A DNA stretch of 64,000 nt from Cinnamomum chago (lineage: Eukaryota; Streptophyta; Magnoliopsida; Laurales; Lauraceae), in the NCBI GenBank assembly GCA_038049695.1, contig CP142452.1:95487501-95551500 (forward strand). The letters are read 5' to 3'. Below the pieces are notes generated by a model. That model worked only from the letters and a program-made list of their open reading frames with translations, did not search any database and was not told the DNA's origin. Shown piece by piece: positions 1 to 11,960 of this stretch; the first letter of the stretch is position 1; each line of letters begins with the position of its first letter. A program made the position numbers and the translations under genes.

Positions 1-972
1 CATGTTGCACAGGTGCTGCTAAGCGGGTAGAAGATGATAACTGTCTGAGTATGTAGGTACAGTGGTGGACATAATTGGAAAAGGGCTTTTGCAAGTATAA
101 AGATGAAATGATGGTGGCATAAAGACCATCAAATTGACGACTTATGCACACAACTTAAATGCACAATGCGAGCATTTGTCATCCATCTTAAATCACATAT
201 GGATAAATTTTCAAATGAATTATAAGTGGACCACCTTGATGGCCACCTATATCATCCAACTAACTCACAATCGGTCCTGCTTTCCTATTGAGTTTGCACA
301 CACCCCAAATGAGTGATGTTCCCCTGCAAGAATTCCAGACACTGCATATATAATGGACCAGCTCAATGGCCCCTTTAGATACATGTCATGCCAATCAGCA
401 GGGGATAGTGGGATCAAAAGGTCTCCTCATGGATAAGGATTGGGCAAAATATTAGCCACATCAGATTATCCTATTCCTTGATTTTGACGACCTTAAAGAC
501 TACCAGTTTTTTAACTCGAGTCTTTTCAGAATCAAGACAACAGTGAGTATAAGTCGGATAAGTATCAAATCGGGATGCACTCGTCCAAAATTTAATCCAA
601 AGGGAGACCATAATCGTTGGATAACCTAGTGTATGATCTGCTTAAAAAGAGGCTTAGATTCATGAATAGTTGGCCCAAATGCAGGTTTTAAAAATGTTGA
701 GAATGCTCCAATTTCTAAAAGCGGGATAAAGCTATAGGGACTCATATGTACATACATATATGGATAAATTCAAACATAAAAATTCAGATCAAGAATAAAT
801 AAAGGCAATGAAAATTTTACTGGCTTAGCTTTTTGAAGGTGGACAGATTCCAAGCTTTGTTAGAACCGAGCATTTTGTGAGATGGGACCAGATCTACCTT
901 TTGAGTCAAAGATATCGCTCACTTTTTTTTTTGAAGATAACACCCGACAACATATGCATTTACTCTATATCC
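1..972. other. no gene recognised; bHLH intron or downstream sequence
   Basis: AT-rich sequence with no recognised exon, RNA gene or transposon end on either strand. It may be intron of the bHLH gene if the missing last exon lies beyond the window edge. Confidence 0.4.
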
Positions 973-1206
973 CTAATGAGTACCAACAATGTTTCGTCTC
1001 CAAACATTCAGCTTCTCACCCACAGCTTTGGTTTTGATGAGCTCAAGTGACAACATCCTACAAGTGATCAACTGGTCAACAACTATATCTAAGTTATCAT
1101 GCACCCTTCCCTTTTGCTTGTTTAATATCTTTGTCTGAGGCTGGGCCAATGAGAAGTCATTTTGTGCATAATTTTCCTTTTGCTCTTTCGAGCACTCTTG
1201 ATGTTT
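973..1206 (-). other. possible alternative last exon of the bHLH gene
   Basis: Downstream of exon 5, a pyrimidine-rich tract ending in AG (1208-1207) precedes an uninterrupted frame of 77 codons and a TAG stop (975-973). Its phase is 0, exactly what the exon 5 donor requires. It begins KHQECSKEQKENYAQ and ends RRNIVGTH. It does not resemble the usual C-terminus of this subfamily and I recognise no domain. It could be an alternative terminal exon, since splice variants with different C-termini are known in the related BIGPETAL gene, or a chance open frame in an intron. Confidence 0.3.
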
Positions 1207-1431
1207 CTAAAGGGGAAAAAAATTCAAGGATGCTCATGGAAGCTCACCCCCCAACATGATTTAAGCTCTCTTTGAGGACTATTGGCAAAGAGTGTTGTTT
1301 GGTGGGCCCCACTTTCGATCTTGCATGCCTTTACTTTTCAAGATTAAAAATAATGGATCAAAAATTAAAATAAATTCGGCCAATTATTTTCTGATTTTCA
1401 AAATGTTGAGCCTATGCAATCTTAAACTTAC

Positions 1432-4226
1432 ATCTTTAGCTGGGAACCCTTCCACGCCTGGGTGCATTCTTGTATTCACTGCTTCGATCTTCATTGACAA
1501 AAACTACAAATCCAGTTGTTCATTACAGATCAGGTCCTTCCGACAGTAAAAGGATGATAAAAGGGAAACTAAGCCATCCATACATTTACCTCGACCTGAC
1601 GCTGTAGTGACTGAATGTAATTAATTATCTCATCAAGGACCACGGCTTTGCCAATCACCTGACCAAAGTAACACTACTTTAAGCACATTCTTGAGTAAAA
1701 AGAAGAAATGGATTTGACTTTTCAATCCTTCCTTTTTTTTGTTTGGTTTTCTATGTGTAAATAGGTAAGCTAGAAATTAACCCACATAAAATTGTACCAG
1801 ACTAACACATTTAAATACAAATGTCATATCCCGTCAATAAGACTAGAGAGAGAGAGAGAGAGAGAGACCTTATTACATCCAGGGACCAGATCTTGAAGAA
1901 TCTTCATTCGCTCACTAATCTTTTCTCTCCTAGCCTGTGGAAAAGAGGTATATACAATTAGTGGGACTCATCCAAATGGTGTGGATCCATAAAGGACTAA
2001 TCTGATGCTTTCTCCAGTAAATGATCATCTTGCATATTTCTACCATCAATGTACTGAATATTTCTGAGATTACTTGGCCACAATGGCAGACCCAAAATTT
2101 TCATTTGGGTGGTGCTGGCAATGGTCAAGTTAAGAAGTTAAATAATAAAATAGAATTTTTGAAAGTACTATCTAAGGAATTTTTTGAATCTCGCGGGTGT
2201 GGTCACACCCGTGTCATAACACCTGGGTCCGCCCCTGCTTGTCCAGACTCCAGATGGTGTGAAGCCCTTGACTTGAGAGTGGTTATGACCACCACAAAAA
2301 CTTTGAAGTAAAAAAAAATTTTGACTAACGAAAAATGACACATATGACCTCTTTTCCAGCAATTGCTTATCTTATGTAGCCTCACCACTTATGCTCTGAA
2401 CACATGAGATGATCAGTACCGAACTACCAATATAACAAAGGACCACAACAGTCAGAAGCTGCATTTCATTTATCGTAGTGACCAATAGAATTTGGCAGAA
2501 ATGTGGAGGCCTGCCTAATGTGGTTGCTGTATTTTCTTCACCACACCAAACACAAAACCAAAGTAACTGGAGGTGGCTCCACTAACAGAGCCCCCTACTC
2601 TGTATCCAGAAAAAAAAATCCTAAATTTTCATTCTCATAGAAGCAATCGTAGTTATACCAATTAATCATTACTGAGTACCGCTAGTGAAGGATTTTTTCA
2701 ACCTTCTATTTCATTTGATGTTAGTTTTTTCCATTAGTCGGTTTTGTTTGAGCTGTGGCCTTTTTTTTTTTTTTCAGCATCCTTCTTTTTTCGTGAAATA
2801 AAATTTTACTGTTAGAAAAAATAAATTTACTGCGTAATCTGGAAAGAGCATGACACATATTACAAACTCGAGAAAAAAAAAAGGGCGCAGCAACAGTTAC
2901 CCTCTCTGCCAGGCTGTGGTTATCAGTGGCCTGCCCTCTTCTTGCTCTCACATGGATATAGTCTTGTTTCTGTGCCTCAGAGGGTTGAGCATTCTGTTCA
3001 GCCATCATGTTACCATTGCCAGAACTTGCTTCCACCTCTTTTGAGTCCTCATCTTCTCCTCTAGACCCCATAACTTTAAGACGCTTGCCATTGCTATCAG
3101 TCTGAAAAGAAACCGAATACAATGCATCAACTCTATGCACTCTATACCCAATTTTCCTAAAGAAATCCCACGTCGAACCCATTAACCTCCTACATTTCAA
3201 TTTTAAATCATCAAGAATACAGTCAAAGTGAGTCCTCCAAGTACCAACAAATCAAGAAATAATTAAAAACTTTTGGGAAGAACGATCATTAATCAACGGC
3301 ACTAATAATTTTCCATTTAATCGCTGAAGAGGAGGTAAAACTGAAACATCAAAACATACTCAATGTCCTCAAGCCAACCATGTCAACATTTGTTATCTAG
3401 ATCCATAAAAATCATAAATCAATTAAAATACAAGATATAAACTTCCAGCACCAAAAAAAAAACATATAAACTAAATGTAACTGAAAGAGAAACATTAAAG
3501 CCGACATATCAAAAGAAAACCAAGTTGCTTCTCAATTATCTGCTGTAATGGCCAGTATTCGTTGTAATTTCAGTTGATTCATCGATCATCACTAAAACAT
3601 TCATAGAGAGAGAAAGAGAGCAGAGAGTCATGGTCAAGATGGCAACCATATCTACTGCAAGATTTGAAACGCTGTTAAAGTCAAATCATTTGAAGTGCAA
3701 AGAAAAATCATTTGAGACACGATACCATACAAAATCCAAACAAAACCTAACCAGATCGGACCGATCGGTTCCCACTTCTCATCAATCTAAGAAACCCAAC
3801 AAAATTACAGCAATGCCACTGAACAAGAACAAGACCAAGAACAAGAACCGAATTATCAACAAGAAGCGAACAACGATTGGCTTTACCGACCACGTCATTG
3901 CCACTACTGGTAGATGCAGGCTTCGACGCCTCATCCTCCGACGCAGCCACCGCCGTCACCTCCCTCCTCTTCCTCCTTCCTCCTCCTCCGCCGCCGCCGC
4001 CGAGTCTTCCGCTCTGCTCCGTCACCGTCGACTCCTCCGCCGCCGAGCCATCTCTTACGGACTCCGAAAACCCCAAATCCTGCCCGAAATGGCCCCTCCT
4101 GGACTGAATCCCGAGATCATTAGCCGAATCCAACGGCCAGATGTCGGCCAAACCGAAGGATGGCCTGGATGCCGCCGGCGATCTCGCGTTGGGAGAATGG
4201 CCGTGGATCAGGGAAGGGGGATCCAT
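1432..4226 (-). CDS. BHLH79: bHLH79-type transcription factor (five exons found, 3' end not found)
   Basis: Nuclear DNA-binding regulator of the plant bHLH family, expected to bind E-box/G-box promoter sites as a dimer. Exons on the minus strand: 4226-3891, 3101-2901, 1934-1869, 1658-1590, 1503-1432; all joins are phase 0 and give 248 residues. An Arg/Lys patch near residues 88-97 (RRKRRE) looks like a nuclear signal. Exon 2 carries QDYIHVRARRGQATD followed by the basic region, whose His174, Glu178 and Arg182 are the residues that read E-box bases. Exons 3 and 4 encode helix 1, loop and helix 2 (ARREKISERM, IINYIQSLQRQVE), and exon 5 the FLSMK segment. The start is the ATG opening MDPPSLIHG, as in this subfamily. 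Exon 1 may end at 3891 or three bases earlier. The usual C-terminal piece (EWLHMQ-like) was not found downstream, so the gene either runs off the window or ends differently. The symbol is by resemblance to Arabidopsis bHLH79. Confidence 0.9.
1845..1867. repeat. (AG)n microsatellite touching a splice donor
   Basis: About eleven AG units on the plus strand. On the gene strand they read as CT repeats that begin inside the donor of bHLH exon 3: exon ends at 1869, intron begins gtctctct. Confidence 0.9.
2081..2237. mobile_element. hAT-type MITE in bHLH intron 2
   Basis: A 157-bp element whose ends form an imperfect terminal inverted repeat (CAATGGCAGACCC left; CAGGGGCGGACCC when the right end is reverse-complemented). 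It is flanked by 8-bp target duplications with one mismatch, cttggcca (2073-2080) and cttgtcca (2238-2245). End type and duplication length fit a non-autonomous hAT element. Confidence 0.75.
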
Positions 4227-4560
4227 CTCGAAACCCTAGAAATCAACGGTCCCAATTCCTTTCATTCGATGGCACAGCACTTTCCAACCTTTTCTTGTTG
4301 AAGAAGATTAGAAGAAGATTAGAAGAAGACGAAGAAGAGAGCAGTGAAGAGTGGTGGAGAAGGGGGCAAAATAGTAAATTTGAAAGAAGCGACGAAAAGC
4401 TGGTGAGAGGTAGGTACGTTGAGTGCGGAGGGAAAGAGTAAGAGTCAGAGTGAGAGTGAGTGAGAGACCTCGGGACTAGAAAAGAAAAGGAGGCATTTTG
4501 GGGGGTTGGAGTTGCAGCGGGGGAAGAGGATCGCCACTCGCCAGTCACGACTCACGAGTA
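4227..4560 (-). promoter_or_regulatory. presumed 5' leader and proximal promoter of the bHLH gene
   Basis: GC- and purine-rich tract directly upstream of the bHLH start, much richer in G+C than the sequence beyond about 4600. This is typical for a plant 5' leader. No firm TATA box or start site was assigned; open frames on the plus strand here look like shadows. Confidence 0.4.
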
Positions 4561-6114
4561 AGACGTGTGTGTTGACTCCGAGCCCCAGGAATATTTAGGG
4601 ACATGATCGTCTTTTTGCTATTGGATTGGATGGGTGATCCAATGATATTCCTCATTGGACGATCTTGGCCCTCCATTAAACTATCTATTTTGTAGATCAC
4701 CATTACATAATGCAAAGATGATCATTTTTATTTCTTTTCTGTCCTTTGGACTGTAGCCGAAAAAGCTCTCGCGTAGCTCCAGTATGATAGGAGAGTTTCA
4801 AATCCATAAATTTTTGGGTACAAACAATAGTTTTAAACAAATTGAAATACCCTTTCGAATTAAAAGGATTACTGTATTAAGCTTTACACACCTTCTTCTT
4901 TGGTTTTCGGCATTAGATGTTCACCCGTGAATACAATTGGTTTTGCATTTGTTGATTTTTGGAGCTCCTCTCCACGTCCCTGTATGATCTCAGTCCGGTC
5001 ATATATTTTTAACTTCAATGAGATCAGTGATGGTATGATTTTCAAACCAAGGTATGATTTTCACCGAGAGCAGACCTAATATGACTTTATGCTGTTCATC
5101 TTGTGGACCCCACTTGAATGTTTTTCTTTTGCTGCAATTAAGATGGATGGAAAGGTCTTTTATTTTAAAGAATCTCTTGCTTAATCAATTTTTGTTTTTT
5201 GTTTTTTGTTTTTCACATTGAAGGAGAATCGAGCCCTCTGCCTCCGAGTGTGGGACCTTCAGTTCGTTTCTATTGCTAAAAATAAAGTTCTAAGGAAGCA
5301 TTATTTTCATGTAAGAGCTTGTCACTCTTTTTTATTCATTGCATTGTAGAATCATCAACGCATCCTTAATTATATACTTTGACAGCCCACAACCATCTTT
5401 AGATAATAATAACTTTTACTAGCTGGGCCCTTACTTTTGGTCTAAACACAAAATAAAAATAAAAATAGTACTAAAAACCATGGATCTCAAAATGGTCTCT
5501 AGAATCTTTTGTGTATATCAAAATAGTGCATTCATCAACTTGTCAAAAAGCCATTAAGAAAGCACTCAATACTTTTTATAACTACCCATGTCATAGATGT
5601 GAGTTGTGACAAAAGTTTATCTGCCCATTTCTAGTTGTATCAACCTTCTGGAAGTCATCTACTTTGTCTTTGGGCTTTCATCAAGCTCATCTACTTCATA
5701 CGGTTCTATTGGGCCAAAAATTTCTTCACCTATGCTGAATTCCTGTCATTAATTACTAGCGTAGAATGCCCGTGATTAGCAATGTCAAGCAACCAATGAC
5801 AATCGCAATTCAAACTCAGTCTTTTTAGCGATTAGAATATTGGAGATGCATTATGCTACGGCGCAAGTGATAGGTAAAATAAATGATATTTTATGCTAAA
5901 TTAAAGAGTTTGACATTAAGAAATGAAAGTAATGGTAAACATTGGACTATACCCTTTCCTCAATCTTAGATTATGTTCGCTGCAATCGACAATCAACCAT
6001 GCATATGTAACCTTGGAAAATTGGGCAAGGTATGTAACTTGAACCCACTCTTAAGTGCACGCGGGGTTGTTTATGTGCTTGATACTTGAATGCAAGTATA
6101 TTTTAGTAAATAGG

Positions 6115-6155
<41 letters not shown>

Positions 6156-6664
6156 CTGTTTTACTGTTTTCTTCATATTTGAGGAACAATTTTTTCAAGT
6201 GCATATATCATGCATGCTATACATTCATGATAAGACCTAAATATTTCAACGCATCAATTTACCAACTCTATATACTTAACCAATGTAAAATCAAACCCTA
6301 AAGTCAAATAGCAAACAGATCTAAATAGTCTCTTATGCCATCACAATAGTAGCAAGAGAATACAATATAGCTAGAAAAAAGTTGAGAAAATAAATTCAAA
6401 ATAAACAACTATATTATTTATTTATTTTAAATTATATATACAAAAGTCTATTCAAAAGTAGAAAAATGCAAAAAGTTAAATAAACTACAAATCAAATTTT
6501 AATTTATAAATTTTCGCATATTTTGGTTTTCTATTTTATTTCTTTAGGAATTAAAAATAGCAAAGAAGCACATTAAGATTAAATTAGTTGTCTTATTTCT
6601 TGATTAAAATGCTACTTTTTTCCATTTACATATGTAATTGAATCACATGGGTAATGGATACACA
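4561..6664. other. intergenic, no gene seen
   Basis: AT-rich sequence with frequent stops in all frames. The only clear structure is a joined (TA)n and (GA)n microsatellite at about 6115-6154. Confidence 0.6.
6115..6154. repeat. compound (TA)n(GA)n microsatellite
   Basis: Ten TA units followed directly by about ten GA units. Confidence 0.9.
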
Positions 6665-6667
6665 AAA

Positions 6668-7475
6668 ATCATGTTTGTTTGGTGTGATTTTGATTCACAT
6701 GTGTAAAATAGTTGTGTAAATGGTGTGAAAGATGACCCTTTTTATGCATTGCATTTTCACACCTCAAGAGGTGTGAAAAACTTACACACGTTACTGTTAC
6801 TAGGCGGACTGCTACAGTGCCTCACTGAGAAGTCCGCCTTTTTTTTTTTTTTTTTTTGGGCCCCACTTGTAACATCCGAACCGTTCATTCTCTTAAGAAG
6901 CTCAAACACGGCCATGTGTCCAATTTTCAATCGTTGATGATGCATGGAGGTTGAGATATGATCAACATAATCACAGCCGTTCGATTAATCTATTGATACT
7001 AACATATAGCAGTCCGCCTTTTATGATTTTTTTTATTTTTCTGGGACCCACCTGTAAAATCAGGACCGTTCATATTCTTCAGAAGCTCAACCACGGCCAT
7101 GTGTCCAATTTTCAACCGTTGATGATGTATGGAGGTTGAGATATCATCAAACAATATACAACCTATTGTTACTAACATACCCAGTCCGCCTTTTATTATT
7201 TTTTAATGTTCTGGGCCCCACCTGTAAAATCAGGACCGTTCATATTCTTCAGAAGCTCAAACACGGTCATGTGTCCAATTTTCAACCATTGATGATGCTT
7301 GGATATTGAGATATCATCAAACAATTTACAACTTATTCATAGATTCACATGTGAAATGTTATATTAGTAACAAACGGTGGAATCTGATCCACATGTGAGT
7401 CATTTACATATGCAAATGACTCATATGTGGGTCATTTACACATGTGAATCACTTTCACAAGAAACAAACGACCCC
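6668..7475. mobile_element. PIF/Harbinger-like MITE with three internal tandem modules
   Basis: The ends match as an inverted repeat of about 40 bp: the left end holds GTTTGTTT then GATTCACATGTG, and the right end reverse-complemented starts GGGTCGTTTGTTT and reaches the same GATTCACATGTG. Inside are three head-to-tail copies of a module of about 170 bp (starting near 6833, 7012 and 7180). Each holds a poly-T tract, GGGCCCCAC, ACCGTTCAT, CACGG(C/T)CATGTGTCC, and (T/C)CAACC(G/A)TTGATGATG or a close form. The left terminus has decayed, so its target duplication is not readable. No transposase is present. Confidence 0.6.
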
Positions 7476-7516
7476 TAAGCTCTTAGGTGAAATTTGGTGT
7501 GCCTCTACTTTCTTCT

Positions 7517-7520
<4 letters not shown>

Positions 7521-7549
<29 letters not shown>
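7521..7549. repeat. (CT)n microsatellite
   Basis: Uninterrupted CT dinucleotide run. Confidence 0.9.
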
Positions 7550-7552
<3 letters not shown>

Positions 7553-8087
7553 GAGGAGAAATAAGTAGAGAAGAAAATCCTCACTCTCAGACCACGTTAG
7601 CAGATTCTTACAAGGCTTTTAAAAAGACATTTACTAGGAAGGAGAGAGTCATTTACCATTCATAATGGTGGGAGAGAGTGGAGAAGTTTTAAAATAAAAA
7701 AGTTAAATGGAGAGGAGATTAAGAGATAAACAGTAAATAGTCATTTATAAGGAAAGAGAGGAGACAAATCCTCTTTGCTGATATGGCTTGAAGAGTGGAG
7801 ACGTTGCCCTCTCCATTTCCCAACCGAAATCTGGCTTTAAGTTACATTTAGTATTAAATTTAAGATACAATTAATGTAAAGAAGAAATAAAAACACATCA
7901 CAAGTGGGAGGCGAATGTATATCTTATAAGCTTAAAATTAAATGGTCCGGCAACCATCAATGTTCGAGCAGTTAAAATGACCGTAAAGCAGGCTATCAGT
8001 TTTAGAGCTCAATTAAAAAATCGTCAAAATCACTTAGCAGTCAAAATTAAGAGGCTGATCTCTCAATTGATCTCATATATTATTTTA

Positions 8088-8088
<1 letters not shown>

Positions 8089-8128
<40 letters not shown>
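8089..8128. repeat. (ATT)n microsatellite
   Basis: About thirteen ATT units in a row; reading it as a run of tyrosines is an artefact. Confidence 0.9.
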
Positions 8129-8129
<1 letters not shown>

Positions 8130-11100
8130 TACACACACATGTATATAATTGTTAAGTATGGTTCTTTATAAAAGTCTTTGGTAAAAATCCCTTTCTATAT
8201 GAGCGTGCTATCATGAAATTGTGAGCTTTGGTTGATCCTTATGTCTTTCATGGATTACCAAGGAAAGGGGATTTGGGTACAATGTAGGTATTTTGGGCTG
8301 AGTTGGGTTCAATATTGAACCATAGCAATTCAACTTCCGTGGGCGTTTGTAAAGATTAGGGCATGATTGGGGCTGATCTTGGTTGAAGATCATGTAGAGA
8401 TGGGTGGGACCTGGTGTTGTGCTTTATCGTGAAATAATAGTTGAATTAAGTGCTGGACGTGTAGTGACCCAAAATCATACTTTGGGGTGAAATGGCAAAT
8501 AAGGTGGAATATGGGCCGTGATGGGCTGGATGATGCTATTAATACCAATTTGATATAGATTGAACGGTCAAATCGGATGGATTTATTGTTAACTCGATGG
8601 AAAACCTATAAGCCCTTGGAAAATATAGGGACATATAAGCCCTCTTGTTCTTCACATGCCACCCTTTGTAAAGGGTGTTAAGAGCATCGTTGATTAATGT
8701 TAGGACTTCAGTTTCACATACAGGATCAAATGATCTATCTTTGGGGTCTTCAAGTTGAAAGTATTACTCCTGACGAGTGTATATATAAATCTTTTTTGTT
8801 TATATATAAATTGAATAATGGATACTTATTAAAAAAATGATGGACTACTTAGTTTTTTTTTTATTATTATTAAAACCTTCTTCGAATCTAAAACACAGGC
8901 ATTACACGAAAATCTTTCATTTTCCTTTCTTCACTTGCCTATAATTACACCATTTCGAAAGATACATGACATGCCGTTATAGAGAAATCTAATAGCATTG
9001 ATTAATTCTCTGATGGGATGTTTGCATGCAAACGTCTAGATTCGATTATTAATCAATTAACAAGATGCTCTTAAATTTCAGGGCATCCACTATGACAGTG
9101 CATACGTCATTATGCATGTGTGTGCGAATGCATTAGCAGGTGAAATTCGCCACTTGTGAGGAGTATTTGTGTACCGCATGGGAAGGCGGGAAATCCGAAT
9201 ACTTGCTTGAATGGAGAAACACAAACTCAATAACATCGCATAAATCTCAAAAGGGTAAAATCCTCATTACACCAAATAGGTCGAGGAAGGCGCCGGATGC
9301 CATCTCTCTTTTTTTGGGGCAACTCACGTATGCACAAATGCACCCTAAAATGAGGGTGTCATGCTCTTTTATGGAAAGAGGACTTCAAGAGAAACAGCAG
9401 TCCTAGGGTTTTCTTAACACTTCACAAAAGAGAGACAGGGTCTTTATAATAATTACTATAAAGCTGAGGTCTTTTCACAAATACTCTAAACAACAGCGTG
9501 GTGTATGAAAGAACCCTTTTTTTTTTTTTTTTTGCCAAAAATCAAATCCAACTGTTGCATTTTAACAGGGCAACATATAGTTGACAGCGTGTTGGCTCTT
9601 TAAGACTCTTAATAAAAATTAAGAAGCTGGTCTAGTTTTACTACTTTTGAAGACAAATAAAGCAGTTTATTAAACATGAATCTAATTTGAACATTTAAAT
9701 AACCATTAAACTATCCTCGCTCTGTCCCTTCATGTGAGTTGTCTCTAGGATTACATTAATTAGCTAGGCTATAATTAAATTACTATGCTGAGAATGACAT
9801 TGAATCTGGATACTTCAAGCTTAGCCTACTTAAATAAATCATGGGCCTATTATTTTGCATGACCACTCGAAATAATAATCTCCTTATGTTTTACCACAGG
9901 AAAAAAGTCCGCCCCATATAGATTAATCATGTAAAAAAACATGCAATTTACATATGACTCACTTTCTTTCAACTTTTGTACTAAAACCATGCAGATTCTT
10001 CTCATGCCAAAACCCTTTTGGGCTCACCTTTGATCAATGTAGCCTCTTTCACGCTCTTATCCGTCCATATTTGGCATCATGCCCATATTGTTGTTCGTGG
10101 AACCTATACTTACCGTCGGATTGACTCTCAATAAAATCTATGGGCAATAGGCCCTTAACTTTAAGACTCTTAATAAACAATTAGGATAAACCGATGGGTC
10201 TATTTTTTGTATGGTCCTTATTCATATAGAGGTCCCTCCATTCATCCTATACTCAATAATAGAAATGCATGCAAGTAGGCCCCATCGGCTAGACAACATT
10301 ACGGAAAGTGGGCCATATATCATCATCAAAGCCTTGTCCCTAGTATGTTGGAGTCCCCTGCATTAATTCTATTTCATTCCTCATAATTCATGTTTGTATT
10401 GTGATATAATATTTTGACCCCAAAAAAAAAAAAAAAGAAAAGAAATACTACGACAAGATTTTTACGTTGGTTATCAACTTACACAACACAACTCTCCTTT
10501 ATCGAGATGCTCGATACCGGTAGTAAAAACTATCTAACATTAGTAACATACATTTGAGTAAAATATGTGGGAAATAATTATTCGACAAACTTTACATAGA
10601 TAATATAAGTTAACAACTTTAGTTAATATATAGCATTGTTCGTTGTTTTTCTTGTAATATATATTCATGTGGGGTTGAACTTGTCCAGGTACATTCTATT
10701 TTGTGGTTGGGCCTCAACAATGGGCCCGAATCCATCCTATGGGCTTGAAAGTTGGACGCATGCCAAGTCCATTTGCAAAAGTAACTACTGTTAAATATGC
10801 CATTATCTAGTTGGGCTATTAATCATGCAGGGGCTCAGGCTCTGATTGGTCGACTAATATTGGACCAAAAGTAGACCTGGGTCCAGCATCCAAGAAAAGA
10901 AACCAGATTGAAACACAGCCGAAGATCAAACTGTATTGATTAAAGAGTCAAACATTTTTTGAATTTGAATCAAAATCATTGATGAATCCCATCTAATGCA
11001 AATTTCAATTCTGCAAAACTAAATGATTTGGTAGAGTGGGATGAGTAGAATCTGATCGGCCAAAAACACACTAGTTGGTGAATCTGTTAGCTCACAAGCT

Positions 11101-11617
11101 ATTGGGCCGACTCTTGTGGACACTGTCAAGACCTCTTTAAATTCAACGAAGGTACTAAGTTTGTTTGTTTGTTTGCATGGTTAAATAGGAATTTATGGGC
11201 ATTGGAGCTCCACCAAATGATTATTAAAGAGTGAAGTTTCAATGTATAAGGTGAAGGTAAAATGACGTAAGGTAGCATCGTAAATGGACCTTGTCAGTTG
11301 CCACCTTGACTATCTTAGGATTGAATTAACAGGGTAATGATTATTCATTTCCCCTTTTCTCGTAATTTAGTTTCCATTGAAGAGAACATTATTTGTTGAT
11401 CATCAAACAAAAGGTATTAAAAGTAGTTTTTATATATTTAGATATGTTTATATTACTAAATCTTGACTTTTTGACTCAATCATGAGAGCTTGAATCGTAT
11501 TCTGGACCTATTAACTAGTGTATTAGTGACTAAAAGATGATATTTAAAGAGGCAACCATATGTGTGATGGTTTTCCTGCATTTCCTTGTGGTCAAATTCA
11601 GCTCACGAAATCCTATT

Positions 11618-11960
11618 ATTATTATATATTATAGACGTAGGATTCAATTTTAAAACTGAGGCAATTGATTGAGAAATTGGAGGTCGATTTAGATTTCAAT
11701 TTTGATTTGATTTTAATTTAGAGAGAGATTTTAGGATTCTACTCACATTCCTTAACAAGCTCAAATCATTCGATTTCAATTTTGATTTTATTTTAATTTA
11801 GAGAGAGATTTTGGGAATCTACTCACATTCCTTAACAAACTCAAATCCTTAAATTTGAAATCTTTACCTATTAAGTGAAGATTTCTCACACTTGCCCTAA
11901 ATTATCACCATCTATTTTTAAACAAGTTTTAACCAACCAATATCTATCCATCATCCTACA
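11618..11960. repeat. flanking repeat X, copy 1
   Basis: Begins TTATTATATATTATAGACG and ends CATCATCCTACA. It contains an internal tandem duplication of about 75 bp, each unit with AATTTAGAGAGAGATTTT and CTACTCACATTCCTTAAC. A second copy lies at 17917-18246, so the pair brackets the Helitron-like array. Probably a transposon fragment of unknown class. Confidence 0.75.

Larger units (their letters stand above)
7476..11617. other. intergenic, no gene seen; simple repeats
   Basis: No credible gene on either strand. It contains a (CT)n tract at about 7521-7549, an (ATT)n tract at about 8089-8128 and several poly-T/poly-A runs (near 9514 and 10423). A short piece after 10440 looks like decayed retroelement sequence but is too degraded to classify. 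Confidence 0.55.

Noticed and set aside
3877-4441. Several plus-strand frames rich in Ser, Pro and Arg
   Set aside because: Shadows of the GC-rich first exon and leader of the bHLH gene on the other strand.
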